Of a stretch of 64,000 bases of DNA, positions 47,387 through 55,814 are shown one piece after another; position 1 is the stretch's first letter; every line of letters begins with the position of its first letter. The DNA is from Xylanibacillus composti (lineage in GTDB: Bacteria; Bacillota; Bacilli; Paenibacillales; K13): positions 1-64,000 of the forward strand of contig NZ_BOVK01000061.1 in NCBI RefSeq assembly GCF_018403685.1, written 5' to 3'. The notes beneath the pieces are model-generated. The model made no database searches. It had not been told where the DNA came from and saw nothing but the letters and a program-made list of their open reading frames with translations. The translations under genes were made by a program, and so were the position numbers.

Positions 47387-49513
47387 GTGTTGGCCTCATT
47401 CTTGAGATGGAACCGAAAGATGCAGCGCGTGCTGTGGCTGATCGTGGCGCTTGGCGTAATGGCAAGCCTGCCGATGGCAGCGGAGCGATGGCAGACCGAA
47501 CAGTCTTCCGGCGGCGTGGAAATAGTTTTTGATTTTGCAGACTTGCTCGTGCTGTCTGAATTTGAAGCAGAACCGCAGACCTTTATGGATCAAGAGCTGG
47601 CAGCGATGCAAGGAGCAGGGGTCACAACCATTGCCATTTACGAGGCCACCTTGGTTGAGATGCAGCAAACCGGGCATATCAAGCTGTATACACCGCTTGA
47701 AGCAGCGTTGCTGGAAGGGAGCAGTTGGGCAGATCCAGACACCCGGCACACGTACTTGCTGTTCAGCGGCGAACAGGAACGGGCAGCTCTGCAGCCGATT
47801 ATCGAAAGATATTTTGCCAGTCTGGATGTTCCTGTTCATCGCTGGGATGTTGACGACCGGGCGGGCTTGCGCATCGAAATGTCCCAGAATGCCGCGCAGC
47901 AGCTGCCGATGGAACCGAATCCGCTGCTGCTGGACAGGCTTCATGGCATGGGCTTTCAGCTTGCTGCCCGTCTAAGCGACCGTCCGCAATTGGACATGGC
48001 GAAGACGGAAGAAATGATCAGGATGCTCCATACATACGGCGTGCGGACGATCATCTTCGCGGGTCAAGCCGTTACCGGATTCACCGACGATGCGGAAGAA
48101 CATACGCTGACTGCAATGGCGGAGCTCATGAATGAGTACGGCATCCGCATTGCGCTGATCGAAACGGATCCTTCCAAGCCTCAGCAGAAGGGAGCGGCAA
48201 AGCTTGCCTACTTGACCGATTATGAAGCGGTGCGGCTTCACTCGATCCTGGAAGGCGAGATGTTTCAATCGCCTGCTACGCTGTCCGACCGGATGGTGCT
48301 TGCGGTAACTGATCGCAACATCCGCATGATCTATTTGAATGCGAGCATACAGAGGGATACTGACACAGCATTCTTGAAAAATTCATTATTCAATATGAGA
48401 GAAAGCCTGAAAGGCCCGGACGGCGCAGTGCAGCGCATACAAGAGGAAGGCTTCCGGATGGGCGAAGCGGAGACGTTCACCGTCGCGGATTTCGTGCCGG
48501 CTGACAAGCTGTTGAAGCTGGTTGTCCTTGCAGGGGTGTTTGCTTTGGCGGCCTTGCTGGCGGGCATGTTCTTCCAGTGGTCTCCTCTTCTCGTATTCGT
48601 CGGCGGACTAATTGGCGGGGCTGGGCTATATGTGCTCTCTCCGATGCTGCTGCTTCAAGCCGCAGCCTTGCTGGCCGCCATCAGCGCGCCCAGTCTTGCG
48701 GTCATTCTGGCCATTCGCACGCTTGCTCGCAAGCATGGGCGCGAACAAGGCTTCAGCTCCAGCCGCGAGGGTGTGGTCGAGCAGAAAGGCGATACGGTCG
48801 GCCTTGCCGGCTGGCTGCTGATTGGCGCGCCAGACAAGGGAATGGCGTCATCGTGGCTGGGTGCTGTCGGCTTGCTGCTGCGTACGGTAGCCATTTCCTT
48901 AATCGGCATTATCTACGTTGTCGGCTTGCTGCATACGATTACGTATTTGCTGGCCATTGATCTGTTCCGCGGTGTCAGTCTGCTGAAGCTAGCCCCGATC
49001 GGCATTGTCGTGTTGTATTATATCTTCTTCCGGGACGAGCTGTCGCTTGAGCGGATAGCAGGCCGCGTCAAAGCGATTTTGATGGCCAATATCAAAGTTG
49101 TGTATATTGTGATCCTGGGTATAGTGGGGGTTGTTGGCTTGTATTACTTGTCTCGCGCCGGCAACGCCGGAACCACCTTGCCATACGAGCGTGCCTTCCG
49201 CGCATTTCTGGAAAATACGCTGGGCGTCAGACCACGCACGCAGGAATTTTTGATTGGCCACCCCTTGCTTATTGCCGGCGCTTATCTTTGTCTGCGTTAC
49301 CGCAAAGGCTTGCTGCTTGTCGTCCTCGGCGTCATTGGCCAACTGACGATGGTCAACACGTTTACCCATCTCCATACGCCGCTGGACATTTCCATGCTGC
49401 GCGTGACCTATGGGGTGGCGTTCGGATTGCTGGTGAGCGTTGTGCTGGCCGGTGTGCTTGAAGTGCTGATAAGGAGCTGGAGAAAATGGGCGCATCTGTT
49501 CCGCGTATTTTAA
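47387..49513 (+). CDS. DUF5693 family multi-pass membrane protein
   Basis: 708 aa from GTG 47387 (AAGGAG 8 nt upstream). One N-terminal helix (about 13-30), an extracytoplasmic domain of about 350 residues, then roughly ten transmembrane helices. No catalytic motif recognised. It overlaps csaB by 28 bp, with the csaB ribosome binding site inside it, so the two are translationally coupled. The position suggests export, assembly or modification of the pyruvylated wall polymer. In B. anthracis csaB is likewise preceded by a membrane-protein gene, csaA, but I cannot show homology. Confidence 0.85.
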   Translation: MLASFLRWNRKMQRVLWLIVALGVMASLPMAAERWQTEQSSGGVEIVFDFADLLVLSEFEAEPQTFMDQELAAMQGAGVTTIAIYEATLVEMQQTGHIKLYTPLEAALLEGSSWADPDTRHTYLLFSGEQERAALQPIIERYFASLDVPVHRWDVDDRAGLRIEMSQNAAQQLPMEPNPLLLDRLHGMGFQLAARLSDRPQLDMAKTEEMIRMLHTYGVRTIIFAGQAVTGFTDDAEEHTLTAMAELMNEYGIRIALIETDPSKPQQKGAAKLAYLTDYEAVRLHSILEGEMFQSPATLSDRMVLAVTDRNIRMIYLNASIQRDTDTAFLKNSLFNMRESLKGPDGAVQRIQEEGFRMGEAETFTVADFVPADKLLKLVVLAGVFALAALLAGMFFQWSPLLVFVGGLIGGAGLYVLSPMLLLQAAALLAAISAPSLAVILAIRTLARKHGREQGFSSSREGVVEQKGDTVGLAGWLLIGAPDKGMASSWLGAVGLLLRTVAISLIGIIYVVGLLHTITYLLAIDLFRGVSLLKLAPIGIVVLYYIFFRDELSLERIAGRVKAILMANIKVVYIVILGIVGVVGLYYLSRAGNAGTTLPYERAFRAFLENTLGVRPRTQEFLIGHPLLIAGAYLCLRYRKGLLLVVLGVIGQLTMVNTFTHLHTPLDISMLRVTYGVAFGLLVSVVLAGVLEVLIRSWRKWAHLFRVF

Positions 49514-50682
49514 TATCCGGTTATTATGGCTTTGACAACAGCGGAGACGAGGCGGTGCTGCTCTCGATTATTCAAGCGCTCCGGCTTGCGGCGGACGAGG
49601 CCGGTATTCAGGTGGAGCCCGTCGTGCTGTCGGGCAATCCGGCCGAGACCGAAGCGATGTACGGGGTGAGTGCGGTACCGCGCATGCAGCCGGGCGCGCT
49701 GTTGGCGGCCATTCGCAGCTGCTCCGGCTTGATTAGCGGCGGCGGGAGCCTGCTGCAGGACGTGACTGGCAATGGCAGCATTCCGTATTACCTCGGCGTG
49801 ATCAAGCTGGCGCAATGGTTCGGCAAACCGACCTTTATCTATTCGCAGGGAATTGGCCCGGTTCAGCGGCCTGTCTTCCAGAAGCTGATCGCGTCGGTAT
49901 TCAACCGCACGCAATTCATTTCGGTACGCGATGCGGAATCGGCTGAGCTGCTGCGGGGCTATGGTGTCCGCCCCAACGTGGAGGTTGTGCCCGATCCCGT
50001 TATGGGGATGCGATCGTCGTCTGACGGCGCTTCCGCAGACCAAGCGCTGGAGCGAGCGGCAGGTTCTTCCGAAGCTGCGCTGGCAGCTTCGGATTTGGCC
50101 GCGGCAAATATCGTGCCGGGGTCTTCTGCTGATCGTCCTGTGATCGGCGTATCTGTCCGGTATTGGCGCGAGGATCGTGCCGATCTGCAGCAAACGGCGG
50201 ATCTGCTGTCGCGCCTCTGCGAATCGCATGACGCCAGACTTTTGTTCCTGCCGTTCCATGAACCGCACGATCGCGAAGCTTCGAGCTGGGTGATAGAGCG
50301 TCTGAGCGCTCCCGCTGCGGCTCGAGCGGAAATAGCTCCGCCTGCGCCGCACCCCTTGACGATGCTGAACCAGGTAGCCGGCTGCACGGTGTTGATTGGC
50401 ATGCGGCTGCATGCCCTGATTTATGCGGCCTCGCAAAGGGTGCCGCTAGCCGGCATCAGCTACGATCCGAAAATCGACCGGTTTCTAGCCCAGATTGCGT
50501 CAACGCCAATTGGGACAACGGACAGAATCGACCTGGACGCCGCGATTTTATCCGTAGAAGGGCTGCTGGCCAATCCAGAGGACTGGAAGCGCGCGCACGC
50601 CGCAGAAATCGACAGCTTGATCAAAAAATCACAGCAGCCGGCGCAACATATTGCAAAGCTGCTGCGTCAAATACAAAGGTGA
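49486..50682 (+). CDS. csaB: Polysaccharide pyruvyl transferase CsaB
   Basis: 398 aa. Adds a pyruvate ketal to ManNAc of the secondary cell-wall polymer, creating the ligand for SLH domains. SGYYGFDNSGDEAVLLSII at the start, the GGGSLLQDVTG loop and the C-terminal IGMRLHALIYA motif identify the family. A segment of about 35 aa rich in Ala/Ser (around 180-215) looks like an insertion before the second Rossmann domain. AAGGAG precedes ATG. The presence of three SLH proteins in the window agrees with this role. Confidence 0.95.
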   Translation: MGASVPRILISGYYGFDNSGDEAVLLSIIQALRLAADEAGIQVEPVVLSGNPAETEAMYGVSAVPRMQPGALLAAIRSCSGLISGGGSLLQDVTGNGSIPYYLGVIKLAQWFGKPTFIYSQGIGPVQRPVFQKLIASVFNRTQFISVRDAESAELLRGYGVRPNVEVVPDPVMGMRSSSDGASADQALERAAGSSEAALAASDLAAANIVPGSSADRPVIGVSVRYWREDRADLQQTADLLSRLCESHDARLLFLPFHEPHDREASSWVIERLSAPAAARAEIAPPAPHPLTMLNQVAGCTVLIGMRLHALIYAASQRVPLAGISYDPKIDRFLAQIASTPIGTTDRIDLDAAILSVEGLLANPEDWKRAHAAEIDSLIKKSQQPAQHIAKLLRQIQR

Positions 50683-50688
50683 GGTAAA

Positions 50689-51432
50689 ATGAACCAGCTA
50701 CCCTTGTCTTATCCGAAGATGAAACTATTCGATATTACGGTATCTACCATGAATATGCAGGAAACGGTCGAGTATTTGACTGAGGCGGTTCGCGCCAGGA
50801 CTCCGCATCAGGTGATTACTGCAAATCCCATTATGATGATGGCAGCGCTGGAGGATCCGGCTTATAAAGCCATGATGCAGCAGGCGGAGCTGATTGTGCC
50901 AGACGGCACGGGCGTAGTGTGGGCGGCTTCCCGTCTCGGCTCCCCGGTGAAAGAACGGGTGGCTGGCTACGACCTGCTCCATGAGCTGCTGCGCAAGGGC
51001 GAGCCGCATGGCTGGAAGGTGTATCTCCTGGGCGCTGAGCCCGATGTGGTACATACAGCCGCCGCGCGGATTAGGGAAATGTACCCCGGCATTCAATTAG
51101 TTGGCGAGCGCGACGGTTATTTCAAGGATGAGGAAGATGCTGAAGTGATCGCGGATATTCGCGAAAAGCAGCCCGATTTGCTCTTCGTGGCAAGATCTGC
51201 CAAGAATCAGGAACCGTGGATAGGCAAGTATAAGAATGAGCTGCAGGTGCCTGTCATGATGGGAGTCGGCGGCAGCTTTGATGTCATTGCCGGCAAGGTC
51301 AAGCGCGCTCCGGATCTCTGGATTCGCTTGCGTCTGGAATGGCTGTATCGGCTTGTTAAGGAGCCGTGGCGTTGGCGCAGAATGTTGGCGCTGCCCAAAT
51401 TCATGTGGCGCGTCATACGTACCCGGCCCTAA
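50689..51432 (+). CDS. tagA: WecG/TagA/CpsF family glycosyltransferase (ManNAc transferase)
   Basis: 247 aa. Transfers ManNAc from UDP-ManNAc to undecaprenyl-PP-GlcNAc, forming the linkage or repeat disaccharide of wall polymers. Motifs: VITANPIMMMAALED, the catalytic-region PDGTGVVWA, and the C-terminal GGSFDVIAGKVKRAPDLWIRLRLEWLYRL. Six bp after csaB, its RBS (AGGTGAGG) spans the csaB stop. Confidence 0.95.
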   Translation: MNQLPLSYPKMKLFDITVSTMNMQETVEYLTEAVRARTPHQVITANPIMMMAALEDPAYKAMMQQAELIVPDGTGVVWAASRLGSPVKERVAGYDLLHELLRKGEPHGWKVYLLGAEPDVVHTAAARIREMYPGIQLVGERDGYFKDEEDAEVIADIREKQPDLLFVARSAKNQEPWIGKYKNELQVPVMMGVGGSFDVIAGKVKRAPDLWIRLRLEWLYRLVKEPWRWRRMLALPKFMWRVIRTRP

Positions 51433-51509
51433 CGCATCTGCTCTGTGCATGAGACTTGCCTTGTAGTCATAGTCATCCAGTAACGGTCTTTTCCATCGGT
51501 TCGGCCGTT

Positions 51510-51526
51510 TGTGAACAGAACGTGAA
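51510..51526 (-). promoter_or_regulatory. PhoP-box-like direct repeat upstream of tagO
   Basis: On the - strand, TTCACG (51526-51521) and TTCACA (51515-51510) are separated by 5 bp, an 11-bp period. This is the same pattern as at 14713-14729. It lies about 27 bp upstream of the tagO -35. Motif match only. Confidence 0.35.
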
Positions 51527-51552
51527 CATGTCCCCTGTGCGAAAAATTTCGG

Positions 51553-51582
51553 TTGGTGTTTCCTGATTCGACAATGTATAAT
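51553..51582 (+). promoter_or_regulatory. Candidate sigma-A promoter of tagO
   Basis: TTGGTG (51553-51558), 18-bp spacer, TATAAT (51577-51582), 43 bp before ATG 51626. Confidence 0.6.
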
Positions 51583-51625
51583 TTATTGTTGAATGCAGGA
51601 ACACAAAAGAGGTGGATTAGGAAGA

Positions 51626-52714
51626 ATGATCTATTTATATAGTCTGGCGTTTGTGGCGGCTTTGATCATTGCGTTGGTATTGACACCGGCTGTGAAGCAC
51701 TTTGCCGTTTGGGTTGGCGCCGTAGATGCTCCGAATCATCGTAAAGTGCACACACGCATCATGCCGCGGTTGGGCGGTCTGGCCATATTCATTGCGTTTA
51801 TTGCCGCATTCTTTATGATTTCTCCTGTGCTGGACAATTATAAGCAGAATGCCGCCTGGGCGCTTGTGGTCGGAGGCTCGATCGTCGTGTTGGTCGGTGC
51901 GCTGGATGATCGCTTTCAGCTGTCCCCGAAGGTTAAGCTGCTTGGACAATTGATTGCGGCTGTCATTGCCGTCATCGGTTTTGATCTGCGTGTTGATCTG
52001 GTCAACTTGCCATTCGGCGACGCCATGAGCATAAGTATGGAATGGCTCAGCATCGCCGTTACAATCTTCTGGATCGTCGGCGTGACGAACGCACTGAACT
52101 TGATCGACGGTTTGGACGGACTGGCAGCGGGCGTATCCGCCATTGCCATCGCGACTATGCTTGTGCTGGCTATTATGATGGGCAATGTAACGGTTATTTT
52201 GCTCAGTACGATATTGCTTGGCAGCATCATCGGATTTTTGTTCTTCAATTTTCATCCGGCCAAGATCTTCATGGGGGACTCTGGCGCGCTGTTTCTCGGC
52301 TTTAGCTTGGCGGTGCTATCTGTGCTCGGATTTAAGCAAGCGGTATTCGTCTCCTACATCGTGCCATTGGCCATGTTAGGCGTTCCGCTTTCGGATACGT
52401 TCTTCGCCATTGTGCGGCGGTTGGTGAATCGGACGCCGATATCGGTAGCGGACAAAAGCCATTTGCACCATTGCATTCTGCAGCTCGGCTTCAGCCACCG
52501 CATGACCGTACTGATGATTTATGCGATTGCTGTTTTCTTCGGCGGTGTAGCTGTCTTGCTTTCGCAGACAACAGCATTGTGGTTGACCGTATTGATCGTA
52601 GCCGTGCTGCTTGTAGTGCTGGAAATTGGCGCCGAGGCTATTGGCATTATCAGCAAAGGCAAAAAACCGGTGCTCCACTTCCTGCGCACCTTCGGGACGC
52701 GAATGCTGAAGTAA
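51626..52714 (+). CDS. tagO: UDP-GlcNAc:undecaprenyl-phosphate GlcNAc-1-phosphate transferase (TagO/WecA)
   Basis: 362 aa, about eleven transmembrane helices, MraY family. It starts the lipid-linked polymer by making undecaprenyl-PP-GlcNAc, the acceptor for TagA. Conserved cytoplasmic acidic motifs: GALDDRF, NLIDGLDGLAAG and KIFMGDSGALFLGF; the HLHH motif is in SHLHHCILQLG. I chose ATG 51626 because the protein then begins directly with the first helix (MIYLYSLAFVAA); TTG/ATG starts upstream add a charged stretch. Confidence 0.94.
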   Translation: MIYLYSLAFVAALIIALVLTPAVKHFAVWVGAVDAPNHRKVHTRIMPRLGGLAIFIAFIAAFFMISPVLDNYKQNAAWALVVGGSIVVLVGALDDRFQLSPKVKLLGQLIAAVIAVIGFDLRVDLVNLPFGDAMSISMEWLSIAVTIFWIVGVTNALNLIDGLDGLAAGVSAIAIATMLVLAIMMGNVTVILLSTILLGSIIGFLFFNFHPAKIFMGDSGALFLGFSLAVLSVLGFKQAVFVSYIVPLAMLGVPLSDTFFAIVRRLVNRTPISVADKSHLHHCILQLGFSHRMTVLMIYAIAVFFGGVAVLLSQTTALWLTVLIVAVLLVVLEIGAEAIGIISKGKKPVLHFLRTFGTRMLK

Positions 52715-52832
52715 GTGGCGGCGTCCAAACTGTGCAGCCGTTGTGGCGTGTGACAGTGAACGAGGTGGTATGGGGACTTGATAGGTCCTTACCTAACTAG
52801 TGAATATGCAGCGCATGAGCTGACGGAATAAT

Positions 52833-53026
52833 TTAGTGCTCATTTCTGATCACTAATTAGTTGAAATTGGTCATGATTTTGAAATTAGTGATCATCTCTG
52901 ATTACTAATTTGGCCCTACAGATCGAAATGGTCGGATGTTAAGGGAAATAAGATCGAGAATGATCACTATTTGCCAGATAGCGCACGGTTGGCCAAAAAT
53001 AAGATCACAAATGGTCACTAATTCTC
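52833..53026. repeat. Four degenerate palindromic repeats, about 51-62 bp apart
   Basis: Units at 52833-52860, 52885-52911, 52947-52975 and 52998-53026. The best is TTAGTGCTCA-TTTC-TGATCACTAA, nearly a perfect inverted repeat; the second is TTAGTGATCA-TCTC-TGATTACTAA. The third and fourth keep AATAAGATC...GGTCACT or GATCACT. Each could form a small stem-loop. The rest of the tagO to 53.3 kb gap has no gene I can support. Confidence 0.65.
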
Positions 53027-53159
53027 TCTTTCTCTTGGAAAGCAACAAACGTACAAATAAACATTATGCGAATGTAGCGGTTGATCCCCATTAGGCATGA
53101 TCCAAAGTAACTCGAAATGATAGCTTTTTACCATTCAAATATCAATTTGGTTGTGAAGC

Positions 53160-53211
53160 ACACGCCAAGCTGATCCGGAGGAACGATTCGGACGCTATGG
53201 CGTGTTTTTTT
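53160..53211 (+). terminator. Intrinsic terminator downstream of tagO and the palindromic repeats
   Basis: ACACGCCA (53160-53167) pairs with TGGCGTGT (53198-53205), with inner TCCG/CGGA pairing, followed by seven Ts (53205-53211). It is 445 bp from tagO, so it may end a separate short RNA or act as a leader attenuator of the next gene. Confidence 0.85.
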
Positions 53212-53315
53212 GTTCTGGAAGAGAGATGACGCCAGGCTCACTTGTACTTTATAAGGGCAGTCCTGGCGAGGAAGTGTGGGAGCAACCATATTATATTAAA
53301 AAGGCGGGAAATCAC

Positions 53316-53993
53316 ATGTCTGAATTCGAACGCGAATGGAACAGATGGATGGAACGACATATACAGGTGCGGAAGGGGGAGCGCAAGCAAAGGCTTTTGA
53401 ATGAGCTTGGTCATGGGGAGATGAAGTTCCTGCGGGAAATATGGTTTCCGGTTCGCAGAAGCTTGGATCGGCTGCATCCGGAGTATGAGGTGAAGGATCA
53501 TCAGGGCAAACCGCGTTTTCTGGATTTCGCTTATGTGTCGGAACATGTGAAAGTGGGTTTCGACGTGCAAGGATACGGCCCGCATGGTCGCGATGTGAGC
53601 AGATGGCGATTCGCGGATGAACGCAAGCGGACGGCATTTCTGCTAGGGATGGGCTGGCATCTATGCCCGTTCGCCTACGACGATTTGGAAGGTGAACTTG
53701 ATCAGTGCCGATTTTTGCTTCAACTTGTTATGGGCAGATTTCTTGGGACACCATCACCGCTGGACAAAGGAGTATGGAGAGAAAAAGAGGTACTGCGCTA
53801 TTTCATGAATCATCCCGATCCTGCTCGTGCGAAAGATATTGCCGATGCCTTCAGCGTCAGCGCACAAACCGCACGTCGAATTTTGCTGCAGTTGCGCAAC
53901 AAACAATGGATTGAACCGGCAAATGCAAGTGGAGATAAGAGGCGCATTCATGCTTATGTCATTCATCCTGCAGCTGTTAAGTTTGTTCTATAA
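53316..53993 (+). CDS. PD-(D/E)XK nuclease-fold protein fused to a winged helix
   Basis: 225 aa from ATG 53316 (AAGGCGGG upstream). The N-terminal half looks like a Vsr/DUF559-type restriction-endonuclease fold: D70 in RFLDFAYV, then KVGFDVQGYGPH (80-90) in place of the usual IEVDG strand, then D101 and R103-R105 ahead of GMGWHLCPFAYDDL. The usual catalytic E/K pair is D83/Q85, so activity is doubtful. The C-terminus (about 155-213) is a winged helix (ARAKDIADAFSVSAQTARRILLQL, wing GDKRRIHAYVI). I know no characterised homologue. It is a single gene behind a terminator. Confidence 0.65.
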   Translation: MSEFEREWNRWMERHIQVRKGERKQRLLNELGHGEMKFLREIWFPVRRSLDRLHPEYEVKDHQGKPRFLDFAYVSEHVKVGFDVQGYGPHGRDVSRWRFADERKRTAFLLGMGWHLCPFAYDDLEGELDQCRFLLQLVMGRFLGTPSPLDKGVWREKEVLRYFMNHPDPARAKDIADAFSVSAQTARRILLQLRNKQWIEPANASGDKRRIHAYVIHPAAVKFVL

Positions 53994-54398
53994 GAGAACG
54001 GGAGAGTGAACCAGGCGGCGTTATGGAGATCTAGAAAAATGGAACGGAGCTTTGGCGCGTGAAAGAATAAGAAAATTTTAGTCACTGCATACGGGGAGAG
54101 GGAAACTTTTTCATCCATTCTTCGTCTAATGGTACATATGGCATGTGCTTCCTGTCCCTCGGGCATCCTACGAACGGAGCAGGTGTCGACAATTTTTGCA
54201 ATTCGAAATTTCGAACAGATCAATTGAATTGGCTTACTGCATCTGTGCGGGGAACTTCACGATTATGGGAGTGCCGCGAACGGTAGGCCCGATCTTTAAG
54301 TATAGTCATTTGCACGAAATTGCTGCATAATGAGAAAAGCACTCGCACGCGGCAACGGATCGTGCAAGGACTATCAAAAAAGGTGGAGCTCGTACGTT
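53994..54398. other. Non-coding gap before the MBOAT gene
   Basis: No supported gene on either strand. It contains a perfect 14-bp palindrome TTCGAAATTTCGAA at 54202-54215. No convincing promoter pair or structured RNA was recognised. Confidence 0.5.
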
Positions 54399-55814
54399 AT
54401 GGTATTTCATTCTCCTAATTTTCTTGTTTTTTTCGGATTGCTATTGCTTCTGTTTCTGTTTGTGAAAAAATGGCGGTTGGCGATTCTCGCTGCAGGCAAC
54501 ATTTGGTTCTACGGCTCATCCGGGCTTGGCATGTTAGCGGTGTTCGTCGCGGTGACGGCGCTTGTGTTTCTCGCTGTTCACGGCATGCAGCGCCCTGGGT
54601 TTCGCTGGTTATACATAGTCGGCCTTGTGGTCCCGATCCTAAATCTTGTATGTTTCAAATATACGCTGCTGTTGCTGGAAACCTGGGGTTCGCTGACGGG
54701 ATTGCCTCTGGGACCGATGGAGCAATTTGCTTCAAGTCTTGTTTTGCCTGTAGGGATATCCTTCTATACATTTCAGCTGCTCGCTTATCTGATAGATGTG
54801 CGCCGAGGCGAGCTTGAGCCTACCCGGTCTTTTTTTCGCTTCTGGGTTTTCATTTCGCTGTTTCCGCAGCTGATTGCAGGTCCTATTATGCGGGGCAAGG
54901 AGCTGATGCCGCAGGTTGATGCGATTCAGGAAAAGTCGATTCGCTGGCAGGAGATCAAATACGGGATGTATTTGTTTTTTGTCGGACTGGCGAAGAAAAT
55001 TCTCATTGCCGATCCACTGTCGCTTGAGGTGAACGAGTGGTTTGCGCAAGGCGCGGCGATGTCTTCAACGGATGCTTGGCTGGCTGCCTATGGCTTCGGC
55101 TTCCAGATATATTTCGACTTTTCGGCCTATAGCGATATGGCAATCGGCCTCGGCTGGATGCTCGGATTCAGACTGATTGAGAATTTTCGCTCGCCCTACA
55201 TCAGCGCCGACCCAAGCGAGTTTTGGCGCCGCTGGCATATCTCGCTGTCGCGATGGATTCGCGATTATGTATACATCGGGCTGGGCGGCAACCGCAAAGG
55301 TGCGGCCAGAACTCATCTGAATCTGTTGGCAGCCATGCTCATATCAGGCCTCTGGCATGGGGCTATGTGGACTTTCGTGCTGTGGGGAGGCCTGCACGGC
55401 CTGCTGCTTATTCTGCACAAGCTCACCTTAAAGCTTAACCGCTGGAACTGGGTTGAGCGGTTGCGTTCCTTCTGGCTCTATCGTGTAGTGGCTGTGGCGG
55501 TATTTTTCCATGTGGTCACGTGGACGTGGGTGTTTTTCCGGGCTCAGGATTTTACATTGGCCATGGATATGACCGCGAAGATGCTTGCGGTCGATTGGCT
55601 CGCGCTTTGGCAGACGCCGATGTTCATGCTGATGGTTGGGTTGTATGCGTTGCATTTATTTGAATACGGCCTGCGAACGAAGGAAGCGCTCTTCTCTCGC
55701 GTTTGGCACTGGGTGCCCTTCCCGATTCGCGGTGTTGTGTATGCGGGTTTCGTGTTGGCGATTTTATATATGTTGAGAGGGGAGACTTATGACTTCATAT
55801 ACTTCCAATTCTGA
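54399..55814 (+). CDS. MBOAT O-acyltransferase (PatA/AlgI/DltB type)
   Basis: 471 aa with about eleven membrane segments. The MBOAT histidine is H320 in SGLWHGAMW, with H280 in FWRRWHISLSRWIRDYVYI, both hallmarks of AlgI/DltB. It starts MVFHSPNFLVFF like AlgI; ATG 54399 follows AAAGGTGGAG. MBOAT proteins move acetyl groups across the membrane to an SGNH partner, encoded by the overlapping next gene. In B. anthracis such PatA/PatB pairs O-acetylate the secondary cell-wall polymer. Its place between tagO and SLH genes makes that polymer the likely target. Confidence 0.88.
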   Translation: MVFHSPNFLVFFGLLLLLFLFVKKWRLAILAAGNIWFYGSSGLGMLAVFVAVTALVFLAVHGMQRPGFRWLYIVGLVVPILNLVCFKYTLLLLETWGSLTGLPLGPMEQFASSLVLPVGISFYTFQLLAYLIDVRRGELEPTRSFFRFWVFISLFPQLIAGPIMRGKELMPQVDAIQEKSIRWQEIKYGMYLFFVGLAKKILIADPLSLEVNEWFAQGAAMSSTDAWLAAYGFGFQIYFDFSAYSDMAIGLGWMLGFRLIENFRSPYISADPSEFWRRWHISLSRWIRDYVYIGLGGNRKGAARTHLNLLAAMLISGLWHGAMWTFVLWGGLHGLLLILHKLTLKLNRWNWVERLRSFWLYRVVAVAVFFHVVTWTWVFFRAQDFTLAMDMTAKMLAVDWLALWQTPMFMLMVGLYALHLFEYGLRTKEALFSRVWHWVPFPIRGVVYAGFVLAILYMLRGETYDFIYFQF

